A DNA stretch of 23,915 bases, from assembly GCA_937942965.1 (NCBI GenBank), contig CALDGN010000150.1:1-23915 (forward strand), given 5' to 3'. Under the pieces are notes generated by a model. The model was not told the DNA's origin. It saw only the letters and a list, made by a program, of their open reading frames with translations, and ran no database searches. Of this stretch, positions 15,408 through 21,639 are shown in pieces. The DNA is from an uncultured Acidimicrobiales bacterium (GTDB taxonomy: Bacteria; Actinomycetota; Acidimicrobiia; Acidimicrobiales; UBA10347). The stretch's first letter is position 1, and the number at the start of each line of letters is the position of its first letter. Made by a program: the position numbers and the translations under genes.

Positions 15408-16061
15408 ATGAGCGATGCGACCGATCCCTTTGTCTTCGGGGTCGATCTCGATGGCGTATGCGCCGACTACACCCGCGGCTTCCGTGACTTCTGTGCTGAG
15501 CGCTTGGGCGTCTCGCCCGAATCGCTCCCGCTCGAACGCTCGTGGGACTTTCGAGAGTGGGGCTTCGACCAAGCCAAGTTCGAAGAGCTGCATCTAGCGG
15601 CGATCAACGAGGGTCGGATCTTCTCGACGCTCGAGGTCATCCCAGGCGCGGCCGAGGCACTCTGGCGTCTGAGCGATGCCGGCGTCTGGATCCGTATCGT
15701 GACGCATCGCCTGTACGTGAACTGGGGCCATTCGAACGCCGCAGGTGACACGGTCGCCTGGTTGGACGAGGCCAAGATCCCGTACCGAGATCTGTGTTTC
15801 GTCGGCGCGAAGCGAGACGTCGGAGCGGACGCCTACATCGATGATGGGCCGCACAACATCACGAACCTGCGCGCAGCGGGGCGCACGGCCATCGTGTTCG
15901 AGCAGCCCTACAACCGCGACATCGGCGGCCTCCGAGCCCGCACGTGGGAAGAAGTCGAAGAGATCGTCTACGACCTCATGACCGAGGCCGGCGTGGTCGC
16001 CGAGCCATCCCTGCCGGGCTTCGATCCCGACCCCGGACGCCTCGACCGCCGCAAGGAATAG
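15408..16061 (+). CDS. 5'-nucleotidase-like HAD phosphatase (NT5C group)
   Basis: A 217-residue HAD-superfamily phosphatase resembling cytosolic/mitochondrial deoxyribonucleotidases (NT5C). The nucleophile motif is G-V-D-L-D-G-V-C-A-D with D13 and D15. R-S-W-D-F and W-G-F-D follow in the substrate cap. V-T-H-R is motif II, and D-A-Y-I-D-D-G-P-H-N is the metal-binding motif IV. The likely reaction is removal of the 5' phosphate from a (deoxy)nucleoside monophosphate; exact specificity is unknown. AGAGGA before the ATG is a good ribosome binding site. It follows the nucleoside kinase by 21 bases and is probably co-transcribed. The last 25 residues are polar and lie beyond the core fold. Confidence 0.83.
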   Translation: MSDATDPFVFGVDLDGVCADYTRGFRDFCAERLGVSPESLPLERSWDFREWGFDQAKFEELHLAAINEGRIFSTLEVIPGAAEALWRLSDAGVWIRIVTHRLYVNWGHSNAAGDTVAWLDEAKIPYRDLCFVGAKRDVGADAYIDDGPHNITNLRAAGRTAIVFEQPYNRDIGGLRARTWEEVEEIVYDLMTEAGVVAEPSLPGFDPDPGRLDRRKE

Positions 16062-16134
16062 CCACCGGCGCCGACACATCGCGGCTGCGGGTCCGGACCA
16101 TGGCATGCATTGAGCTCGACGCGTCCGAAACTCC

Positions 16135-16170
16135 TTGACAAGCAATGTTGTTCTAGTGATAGTAGAACAA
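16135..16170 (+). promoter_or_regulatory. Leaderless promoter with overlapping GntR operator
   Basis: TTGACA (16135-16140), a 17-base spacer and GATAGT (16158-16163) form a near-consensus promoter. The ATG is at 16170, seven bases after the -10, so the predicted first transcribed base is the A of ATG. The inverted repeat TTGTTCTA-N7-TAGAACAA (16148-16155 and 16163-16170) covers the spacer, the -10 and the start site. This is the expected place for autorepression by the short GntR protein it precedes. Confidence 0.75.
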
Positions 16171-16517
16171 TGCTTCTTCGGGTGGACACCGCCAGCAACC
16201 TGGCGTTACACGAGCAAATCGCTGCGCAAGTCCGCGCTGCGATCGCTCAGGGTGATCCTGCCCCCGGAGACCGTCTTCCTCCAGCACGCGAACTCGCCGC
16301 CGGTCTCGACGTCAACGTCCACACCGTGCTGCGTGCCTTGCAGACGCTGCGAGACGAGGGCCTGCTCGAGGTCCGCCGGGGGAGAGGGACGATGGTGACC
16401 GGCAACGCTCCCGACACCGTCGGGATCATTCGACTCGTCCAGCAGCTGGTTGCGGAAGCTCGCCGGGTCGCCCTGAGCGACGACGAGATACGAACCTTGG
16501 TGGAGGCCAACCTATGA
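16170..16517 (+). CDS. Short GntR-family regulator (YtrA type), autoregulated
   Basis: A 115-residue GntR winged-helix protein with a minimal C-terminal helix. It begins M-L-L-R-V-D-T-A-S-N-L-A-L-H-E-Q-I-A, followed by P-G-D-R-L-P-P-A-R-E-L-A and V-H-T-V-L-R-A-L-Q-T-L-R-D-E-G for the helix-turn-helix, then the G-R-G-T wing. The next gene overlaps it by four bases (ATGA, 16514-16517) and encodes a membrane protein, the usual YtrA arrangement. The upstream open frame (from 16110) is ignored because the -10 box and the family start both point to ATG 16170. The protein is likely to repress its own operon through the palindrome on its promoter. Confidence 0.92.
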   Translation: MLLRVDTASNLALHEQIAAQVRAAIAQGDPAPGDRLPPARELAAGLDVNVHTVLRALQTLRDEGLLEVRRGRGTMVTGNAPDTVGIIRLVQQLVAEARRVALSDDEIRTLVEANL

Positions 16518-17098
16518 CTGCGAACCGTGCCAACGACCCGACCTTGCGGGACCAGCTCGCCAGCTACATCGGCATCGGCGACTCCGAGCCGGTCGAAGCG
16601 GAACCTGCGCTGGACATCCAGACGAGTGAACGGGTCACGTGGATGCGAACACAAACCTCGATCTGGCCTGCCCTGGTCGCCGTGCTGATGGTGGCCGTCG
16701 GTGCGGTCGTGATCGTGATCGAGTTCCCCGAAGCGAATGCAGTCAGCGGAGCCGTGCTCGCCATCGCCGGACTGGCGGTACTTGCGTTCAGCCGTATCCA
16801 GGTGCAAGCCGATACCACTGGCGTGCGCGTCCGCTTCGGGATGTTGCCGTGGCCGACCAAGTTCGTTGCCATCGACGACATCGAACGAGCAGGCGCCATC
16901 GACCTCCGTCCGACGGAGTGGGGCGGCTGGGGTTACCGCATCGCTCGCCCAGCGAAGGGGTTTAGCCGTAGCGCGGTTGTGCTGCGAGGCGGCGAAGCCC
17001 TGCACCTGACGCAACGCAACGGACGCGAGTTCGCGGTCACCGTCGACGATGCCGCCCAGGCCGCAGCGGTCGTGAACGCGTACGTCGAGCAGCGTTAG
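16514..17098 (+). CDS. PH-like membrane protein coupled to GntR
   Basis: A 194-residue membrane protein. Residues 1-45 are polar; two hydrophobic segments follow (about 50-69 and 76-92), then a cytoplasmic beta-rich domain of about 100 residues starting I-Q-V-Q-A-D-T-T-G-V-R-V-R-F-G, which looks like a bacterial PH-type fold. W-G-G-W-G-Y-R and a short C-terminal helix follow. Similar GntR-coupled membrane proteins have no known role. Its stop codon overlaps that of the convergent psuG gene (TTAG, 17095-17098). Assignment of the domain is by shape and motif, not by a recognised catalytic residue. Confidence 0.75.
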   Translation: MTANRANDPTLRDQLASYIGIGDSEPVEAEPALDIQTSERVTWMRTQTSIWPALVAVLMVAVGAVVIVIEFPEANAVSGAVLAIAGLAVLAFSRIQVQADTTGVRVRFGMLPWPTKFVAIDDIERAGAIDLRPTEWGGWGYRIARPAKGFSRSAVVLRGGEALHLTQRNGREFAVTVDDAAQAAAVVNAYVEQR

Positions 17099-18012
17099 GT
17101 CTGGCGCTCGCGCGCCGCAAGCTCGACGGCGATAGCTGCAGCGACTCGGGCATTGTTCTCGACGAGCGCCGTGTTGGCAGTGACGCTTGCGCCGCCGGTG
17201 AGCTCGGCGATCGCGCCAAGGACGAATGGCGTGCGAGCGGGTCCGGTTACTCCGGCAGCATCGGCCTGGGCTTCGGCCTGATCCATAGCGTCGTCGAGCA
17301 TGGCCTGATCGATCGGCTGAGGCGGTGGCACGGTGACGAGCACGCCGCCCTGGCCGAGCGCCTGGCGGTAGCGCAGCATGTCGGCGATCTCGGCTGGGTC
17401 GTCGCTTCGATGCGGCACTTCGAGCCCGCTGGTTGCTGCGGTGAACGCCGGCAGTTCATCGGTGCCGAAGCCGACGACCACCACGCCGAGGGTCTCGAGC
17501 ATCTCGAGCGTGCGGGGTAGGTCGAGAAACGCCTTCGCTCCGGCGCAGACGGTGACGATCGGGAAGCGGCCCAGCATCGGTAAGTCGCCGCTGATGTCGC
17601 CCGTGACCGCAGCTCCGCGGTGCACGCCGCCGATTCCTCCGGTTGCGAAGACGCTGATGCCCGCTTGATCGGCCAGGGTGAGCGAAGCGCCGACCGTGGT
17701 GACCCCGACAGCCCAACGCTGCGCGGCGGCGACGGCGAGGTCCCGTGCCGCAACCTTGTCGGTCGCTTCGAGAATGAGGTCGTCCTGATCGACGCCGACC
17801 GACGGCTGACCGTCGATGACCGCGGTCAGGGCCGGGACGGCGCCCAACTCGGCGATCGCCCGCCGAGACGCATGCAGTACCTCGCGGTTGTGGGGGACAG
17901 GCAAGCCGAGCGTGCTGTAGACGGTCGATTCAAGCGCGACCACGGGGTTGCCTGCATCGAGCGCTGCCTGGACCGCGGGAAGAACCTGGACAGTCGGGGA
18001 TGCCGGATTCAT
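17095..18012 (-). CDS. psuG: Pseudouridine-5'-phosphate glycosidase
   Basis: A 305-residue PsuG, which reversibly cleaves the C-C glycosidic bond of pseudouridine 5'-phosphate to uracil and ribose 5-phosphate. Residues matching the E. coli active site are seen: E28 in V-A-L-E-S-T-V, K86 in T-D-K-V-A-A-R-D, D143 in I-S-G-D-L and K160 in C-A-G-A-K, the Schiff-base lysine. F-A-T-G-G-I-G-G-V-H-R-G (122-133) and the C-terminal N-T-A-L-V-E-N-N-A are family marks. It overlaps the upstream HAD gene by four bases (ATGA). Its usual partner, the kinase PsuK, is not adjacent. The GTG/ATG choice is settled by the overlap. Confidence 0.95.
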   Translation of the reverse strand: MNPASPTVQVLPAVQAALDAGNPVVALESTVYSTLGLPVPHNREVLHASRRAIAELGAVPALTAVIDGQPSVGVDQDDLILEATDKVAARDLAVAAAQRWAVGVTTVGASLTLADQAGISVFATGGIGGVHRGAAVTGDISGDLPMLGRFPIVTVCAGAKAFLDLPRTLEMLETLGVVVVGFGTDELPAFTAATSGLEVPHRSDDPAEIADMLRYRQALGQGGVLVTVPPPQPIDQAMLDDAMDQAEAQADAAGVTGPARTPFVLGAIAELTGGASVTANTALVENNARVAAAIAVELAARERQT

Positions 18013-18731
18013 GTGGAGGTCTCCAAGTCGGCGGCGATCGCAGCGATCAGGTCGGGCACCTCGCGGATGCTGTCGACGCTGGTCCAGCGGTCGGGGTTCG
18101 GTGGGTCTTCGGTCGCGGTCTCGAGCGCCCAGGTCGTCTCGTACGGCACATGGATCGCCCGAGCGCCGATCTCGACGAGTGGGGCGATGTCGGAGACGAT
18201 CGAGTTTCCGATCATCACGAATCGCTCCGGGTCGATGCGGTGGCGGCTCAGGATGCGGCGGTAGGTGCCGGCGTCTTTGTCGGCGACGACCTCGACGTCG
18301 AAGCAGAACCGGGCCACATTGGCTTCGTCGATTCGACGCAGCTGATGGTGCAGATCGCCCTTGGTGATGATCAGCGTCGGATGCTCGGCGCTGACCGCTT
18401 GGAGCGCTTCGACCGCGCCGTCGATCGCAACGGTCGGCATGGCAAGGAGGTCATCGGCTGCTTCGACGAACCGGCGCAGTGTGCGGGCGTCGATCTCATG
18501 GTCCGACAGGTCGCAGGCAGCCGCGATCATCGACAGCGCAAAGCTCTTCACGCCGTAGCCGTACGTGGCGACACGCGACCGTTCCTGGGCGATGAGAACC
18601 CGCTCAGCAGTTTCGGCATCGGCCCAGGGGGAGACGAGCTCGTTGAAGAGCTGTTCGACATCGGCAAAGGCGTTCTCGTTGTGCCACAACGTGTCGTCGG
18701 CATCGAACGCAACCGTCAAACCTGTTCGCAT
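18009..18731 (-). CDS. HAD hydrolase coupled to psuG
   Basis: A 240-residue HAD-superfamily phosphatase of the COG1011 type. Motif I is A-F-D-A-D-D-T-L-W (D10 nucleophile, D12 acid/base). An alpha-helical cap at about 20-100 follows. Motif II is L-I-I-T-K-G-D, and motif IV is M-I-G-N-S-I-V-S-D-I. The small-molecule substrate is unknown, but translational coupling with PsuG suggests a related sugar phosphate or nucleotide, perhaps pseudouridine 5'-phosphate itself, for which eukaryotes use a HAD phosphatase. That is an inference. The ATG at 18731 diverges from the CPBP gene by only 32 bases; TAGCCT (18740-18745, minus strand) is eight bases upstream. Confidence 0.85.
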   Translation of the reverse strand: MRTGLTVAFDADDTLWHNENAFADVEQLFNELVSPWADAETAERVLIAQERSRVATYGYGVKSFALSMIAAACDLSDHEIDARTLRRFVEAADDLLAMPTVAIDGAVEALQAVSAEHPTLIITKGDLHHQLRRIDEANVARFCFDVEVVADKDAGTYRRILSRHRIDPERFVMIGNSIVSDIAPLVEIGARAIHVPYETTWALETATEDPPNPDRWTSVDSIREVPDLIAAIAADLETST

Positions 18732-18739
18732 CGCTCCGA

Positions 18740-18757
18740 AGGCTACGACCGTAAGCT
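18740..18757. promoter_or_regulatory. Compact divergent leaderless promoter pair
   Basis: The 32 bases between the HAD start (18731) and the CPBP start (18764) contain TAGCCT on the minus strand (18740-18745, eight bases before ATG) and TAAGCT on the plus strand (18752-18757, six bases before ATG). The two -10 boxes are six bases apart, so polymerases on the two sides would compete. Confidence 0.5.
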
Positions 18758-18763
18758 CGGCAG

Positions 18764-19573
18764 ATGGCGAGCTGGCTCGGGATAGTCGGTTTTCGTCGCC
18801 ATCCGATCATCGCTGCCTGTCTCGTCACTGCCGGGACCGTCGCCTGGATCGGTATTGGGACAACAGCGCTTGACGGATTCGCGTCGACCGACACTCGGCT
18901 CTTTGTCCGTGACGGCATCGTTCGTTGGCCACTCGCTGCTCTGCTGTTTGTCGTGATGTTGCGCCTCCGTGGTCGTTGGGCGATATCGACGCTGGGTTTG
19001 CCGAAACGGCCGACGCGACTTCCGTGGGCGACGATCGCCCTCACGATTGGCTGCCTGATTCTTGCGGCACCGCTCACGCAGTTCTGGACCGATGGCAGCT
19101 ACACCGCTGCCGTCTTGCTCTCTGAGATAGCGACGGGCGTCTTTGAGGAGCTGGGGTTTCGAGGGCTCATCTTCTGCGGTCTGGTGACTGGTCTGGGCAG
19201 GACTCATCAGCGGGTCCGGCTCGCGATGTATCTGAGTTGCGCCTTGTTTGGCCTTGCCCACGGGTTCGCTGGCATCGGGGCCGTCATGGTCACGGCGGTG
19301 CTCGGTGCACTGTTCCTTGCGTCGACGCTTGAGCTTCAAAGTCTGTGGCCAGCGGCGATCTTGCACGGGCTACTCGATGTCGGCGTCAACGGCCCCGATC
19401 TTGCTCCGGACGGCGTCGACGAGACCTGGGGTGAGTCCTTTCTCATCGGTGGCGACCTGGTGTTGTTCGCCGCCTCGATCGCAAGCCTGATCGCGTTCGC
19501 CTTGTGGCGTTCGTGGCCGATCATCGGCGCAGCAACCGACGAACGGCCTTCGCCTCAGGGGGAGATGCGGTAA
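18764..19573 (+). CDS. CPBP-family intramembrane metalloprotease
   Basis: A 269-residue integral membrane protein of the CPBP (CAAX protease/bacteriocin-processing) family, related to Rce1. Motif 1 is E-E-L-G-F-R (E128, E129, R133), motif 2 is F-G-L-A-H (H166), and the third conserved region is I-L-H-G-L-L-D (H201, D205). These residues form the active site in Rce1-type proteases. About seven hydrophobic segments are visible. The substrate is unknown; relatives work in immunity to bacteriocins, or in protein processing. The ATG is placed by TAAGCT six bases upstream. A TetR-type regulator follows 83 bases downstream. Confidence 0.88.
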   Translation: MASWLGIVGFRRHPIIAACLVTAGTVAWIGIGTTALDGFASTDTRLFVRDGIVRWPLAALLFVVMLRLRGRWAISTLGLPKRPTRLPWATIALTIGCLILAAPLTQFWTDGSYTAAVLLSEIATGVFEELGFRGLIFCGLVTGLGRTHQRVRLAMYLSCALFGLAHGFAGIGAVMVTAVLGALFLASTLELQSLWPAAILHGLLDVGVNGPDLAPDGVDETWGESFLIGGDLVLFAASIASLIAFALWRSWPIIGAATDERPSPQGEMR

Positions 19574-19643
19574 TCCCGCTCTCGTTCGGGGCCCCGACCA
19601 GCGGACGCATCGTTCGGTTGTGGCGTTGGGCGATAACGAGGGT

Positions 19644-19649
19644 TATTCT
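19644..19649 (+). promoter_or_regulatory. -10 box of tetR-type gene
   Basis: TATTCT is followed by seven bases and the ATG at 19657, consistent with transcription starting at the A of ATG. A matching -35 box is weak at best. Confidence 0.5.
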
Positions 19650-19656
19650 GCGGCCC

Positions 19657-20298
19657 ATGCAGGAAGCGGCCGGCGACGGCACTGGACCGGCCGACGAGAT
19701 TCGCCGGGCACTTATCGACGCTGCGGCTGAGGTCTTCGCCGAAGAGGGCTACTCGGGCGCGAGGGTGCAATCGATCGCCGAACGTGCCGGGCTCACCACT
19801 GGCGCGATCTATAACCGCTTCTCCGGCAAGTCGGAGCTGCTGCTCGAAGCGCTCGACCTTCATACCTCGGCATTGCTCGAGGACTTGGCCGAGGCCGAGC
19901 TCGGGGCAACCGACATTCTCCAAACCGTCGGCGTCGCACTCCTCGACAACGAGAGCCCGGCATCGGCATTGCTGCTCGAGTCGTTTATGGCGGCTCGCCG
20001 CGAAGAAGAGATCGCCGAGCGCCTCCGGCCCCGCCTAGCTGATGAACGCACCCGACTGGCCAAGCTCGTCGACGCCGAAAAAGGCGACGGCCAGCTGAGC
20101 CACGCGCTTGATACCGATGCGATCGTGACCTTCTGCCAGTCGGTCGGCCTCGGCATGCGCATGCTCGGAGCCATCGATACCGAGATGCCCGACCCCGCTG
20201 CCTGGCAGCGGGTCATCGCAGTTCTGTTGGCGTCACTGGCACCATCGCAAGTCGCCGAGCTCGACGCTCGCGGCGCCGTTCCACGCGCCCACGAGTAG
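19657..20298 (+). CDS. TetR-family transcriptional regulator
   Basis: A 213-residue TetR repressor. The DNA-binding domain is at about 14-60: I-R-R-A-L-I-D-A-A-A-E-V-F-A-E-E-G-Y-S-G, V-Q-S-I-A-E-R-A-G-L-T-T-G-A-I-Y-N-R-F, then S-G-K-S-E-L-L. The rest is the helical ligand domain, which varies between members. The ligand and targets cannot be inferred. The CPBP protease upstream and the lysozyme downstream are on the same strand but each has its own spacing. No ribosome binding site is present; the start follows the leaderless-type TATTCT box. Confidence 0.92.
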   Translation: MQEAAGDGTGPADEIRRALIDAAAEVFAEEGYSGARVQSIAERAGLTTGAIYNRFSGKSELLLEALDLHTSALLEDLAEAELGATDILQTVGVALLDNESPASALLLESFMAARREEEIAERLRPRLADERTRLAKLVDAEKGDGQLSHALDTDAIVTFCQSVGLGMRMLGAIDTEMPDPAAWQRVIAVLLASLAPSQVAELDARGAVPRAHE

Positions 20299-20353
20299 CT
20301 CGACCACCACAAGACTGCGCAGGTCATCCTGTGCGGCGGTGATCCCGTTCGCC

Positions 20354-20380
20354 TAGGTTCTGTTTTGTCACGCAGTGACA
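20354..20380 (+). promoter_or_regulatory. Promoter and palindromic site before the lysozyme gene
   Basis: TAGGTT (20354-20359) could be a -10. The inverted repeat TGTCAC-gca-GTGACA (20366-20380) starts at the predicted transcription start, a position suited to a repressor. The 110-base gap otherwise holds no gene. Confidence 0.4.
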
Positions 20381-20408
20381 CAGCGGGAAGAGGAAGCGGG
20401 AACTTCTG

Positions 20409-21107
20409 ATGAGAATGAGCCAACAAGGGCTCCAACTGCTCACGCAGTGGGAGGGCTATCGGCGCACGGTGTACGACGACGTTGGCGGCAAACCGACGAT
20501 CGGAGTTGGACACTTGCTGACGGCGTCGGAACTGAGTTCGGGCACGATCACGATCGATGGCCAGGCTGTTGCTTGGGCCGATGGCCTGAGCAACGCTCAG
20601 GTCGTCTCGCTACTCGCCCAAGACGTGGGCGTGTACGAGCGCGCGGTCATCGACGACGTCACGGTCCCGCTCGCCCAGCACCAGTTCGACGCGTTGGTGT
20701 CGTTCACCTTCAACGAAGGCACCGGCAGCTTGGCCAAGAGCACGCTGCTCAAAGACGTCAACGCTGGTGACGACGCCGATGTCGCTGCCCAGTTCATGCG
20801 CTGGACCAAGGTCGGTACGACCGTGAGCCAAGGTCTCGTCAATCGACGGCGCAACGAAGTGAAGCTCTGGAACGGCGAGTTCGGCGAAGATGGCGCTGAA
20901 CCGGCGAGTTCACCGACGGCGGAAGATCCGCAGACTGGCGCCGAGTCAGCCAGCGACACTGGCGCGTCGACCTACGAGGTGCAGGAGGGTGACACCATCG
21001 CCAGCGTCGCCGCGAAGTTCGGTCTGTCGCAAGCCGACTTCGCACACCTCAACAATCTGATCAACCCCGCGGACTTTGCGCCCGGCAAGGTGTTCCGAGT
21101 CCGCTGA
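20409..21107 (+). CDS. T4-type lysozyme (GH24) with C-terminal LysM
   Basis: A 232-residue muramidase. The GH24 domain is at about 5-155 with the catalytic triad of T4 lysozyme in exact spacing: E15 in Q-W-E-G-Y, D24 in Y-D-D-V-G-G, and T30 in P-T-I-G-V-G-H-L-L-T. A Ser/Glu/Thr linker (about 160-190) leads to a LysM domain (about 190-232, T-Y-E-V-Q-E-G-D-T-I-A-S-V-A-A-K-F). LysM binds peptidoglycan GlcNAc residues. There is no signal peptide, so release needs a holin, lysis or a non-classical route. No phage genes are nearby. This could be a captured endolysin used for cell-wall turnover or for killing competitors. The ATG at 20409 is weakly supported (CGGGAA upstream); ATG 20415 is possible. 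Confidence 0.92.
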   Translation: MRMSQQGLQLLTQWEGYRRTVYDDVGGKPTIGVGHLLTASELSSGTITIDGQAVAWADGLSNAQVVSLLAQDVGVYERAVIDDVTVPLAQHQFDALVSFTFNEGTGSLAKSTLLKDVNAGDDADVAAQFMRWTKVGTTVSQGLVNRRRNEVKLWNGEFGEDGAEPASSPTAEDPQTGAESASDTGASTYEVQEGDTIASVAAKFGLSQADFAHLNNLINPADFAPGKVFRVR

Positions 21108-21120
21108 GAGGGAGCGCCTT

Positions 21121-21474
21121 CTACAGCTTGCAGGCGGGTGTGCCGCCAGGCAGCCGGTGCCGGTTGTCCGCGATCAGGGGGTACACCACGCGAGCCAGGT
21201 GGATGACACCGGGCAGTGCAAGCAGGTGCCCAGTGATGCGCCATGGCGACGGGACAGCCTGCATTGCGTGCGCGCACGCGTCAGCGCCCGAGCTGAGCGA
21301 CCCGTCGTCGGCGCGAAACCAGACTGACGTCGACGTTTGCTCGACCGTGAGGCCAATCTCGTCGAGATCGAGGGCTTGCCACATCTCGATAGACGCGTCG
21401 GAACCCGCCCTACGGGCGTACCAGTTCGCAGACGTGGTGCAGAAGCCGCAATCTCCGTCGTAGATCAGCAGCAC
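21121..21474 (-). CDS. DCC-family thiol protein (DUF393)
   Basis: A 117-residue member of the DUF393/DCC family, named for a D-x-x-C-x-x-C motif at the N-terminus: here D-G-D-C-G-F-C, with C9 and C12. The fold is thioredoxin-like and a thiol-disulphide role is predicted, not shown. The later conserved segment, V-W-F-R, then A-L-P-G and Y-P-L-I-A-D-N-R, fits the family. The GTG start at 21474 is just before the conserved motif, as in homologues; no strong ribosome binding site is seen. It converges on the lysozyme gene with 13 bases between the stops. Confidence 0.88.
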   Translation of the reverse strand: MLLIYDGDCGFCTTSANWYARRAGSDASIEMWQALDLDEIGLTVEQTSTSVWFRADDGSLSSGADACAHAMQAVPSPWRITGHLLALPGVIHLARVVYPLIADNRHRLPGGTPACKL

Positions 21475-21495
21475 CGCAGATGGTGAGGGGCGGAA

Positions 21496-21582
21496 CTAGT
21501 TCCGGCCGTAGTTGGGCTTGCGGCCGTGGTTCGCCTTCTTACGGCGGGCACGTGCCTTGCCCTTCTGGGTGCGCTTCGACAT
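21496..21582 (-). CDS. Mini ribosomal protein bL37 homologue
   Basis: A 28-residue, very basic protein (M-S-K-R-T-Q-K-G at the start, K-A-N-H-G-R-K-P-N-Y-G-R-N at the end). Its central K-A-N-H-G and K/R-x-P-N segment matches the 24-residue bL37 protein found in the Mycobacterium smegmatis 50S subunit, compared from memory. It would bind 23S rRNA. The promoter is a strong leaderless type: GTGGCA (21613-21618, minus strand), 17 bases, TAACCT (21590-21595), 7 bases, ATG. The stop lies in the 12-bp palindrome GGAACTAGTTCC (21492-21503). The gene is too short for usual gene callers. It is well separated from both neighbours. Confidence 0.82.
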   Translation of the reverse strand: MSKRTQKGKARARRKKANHGRKPNYGRN

Positions 21583-21589
21583 GTCGAGC

Positions 21590-21618
21590 AGGTTAGCGGC
21601 CTACCCGGCGCCTGCCAC
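21590..21618 (-). promoter_or_regulatory. Leaderless promoter of the bL37-like gene
   Basis: On the minus strand, GTGGCA (four of six bases match TTGACA) and TAACCT are 17 bases apart; the -10 ends seven bases before ATG. The promoter begins just before the end of the PhyH gene on the same strand, so the small gene can be expressed independently of that operon. Confidence 0.6.
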
Positions 21619-21639
21619 CGTGGCATATGCCTCTCGTGC

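Noticed and set aside
20409..21107. Prophage remnant
   Set aside because: Only the lysozyme is phage-like; no holin, capsid, integrase or attachment repeats are visible on either side.
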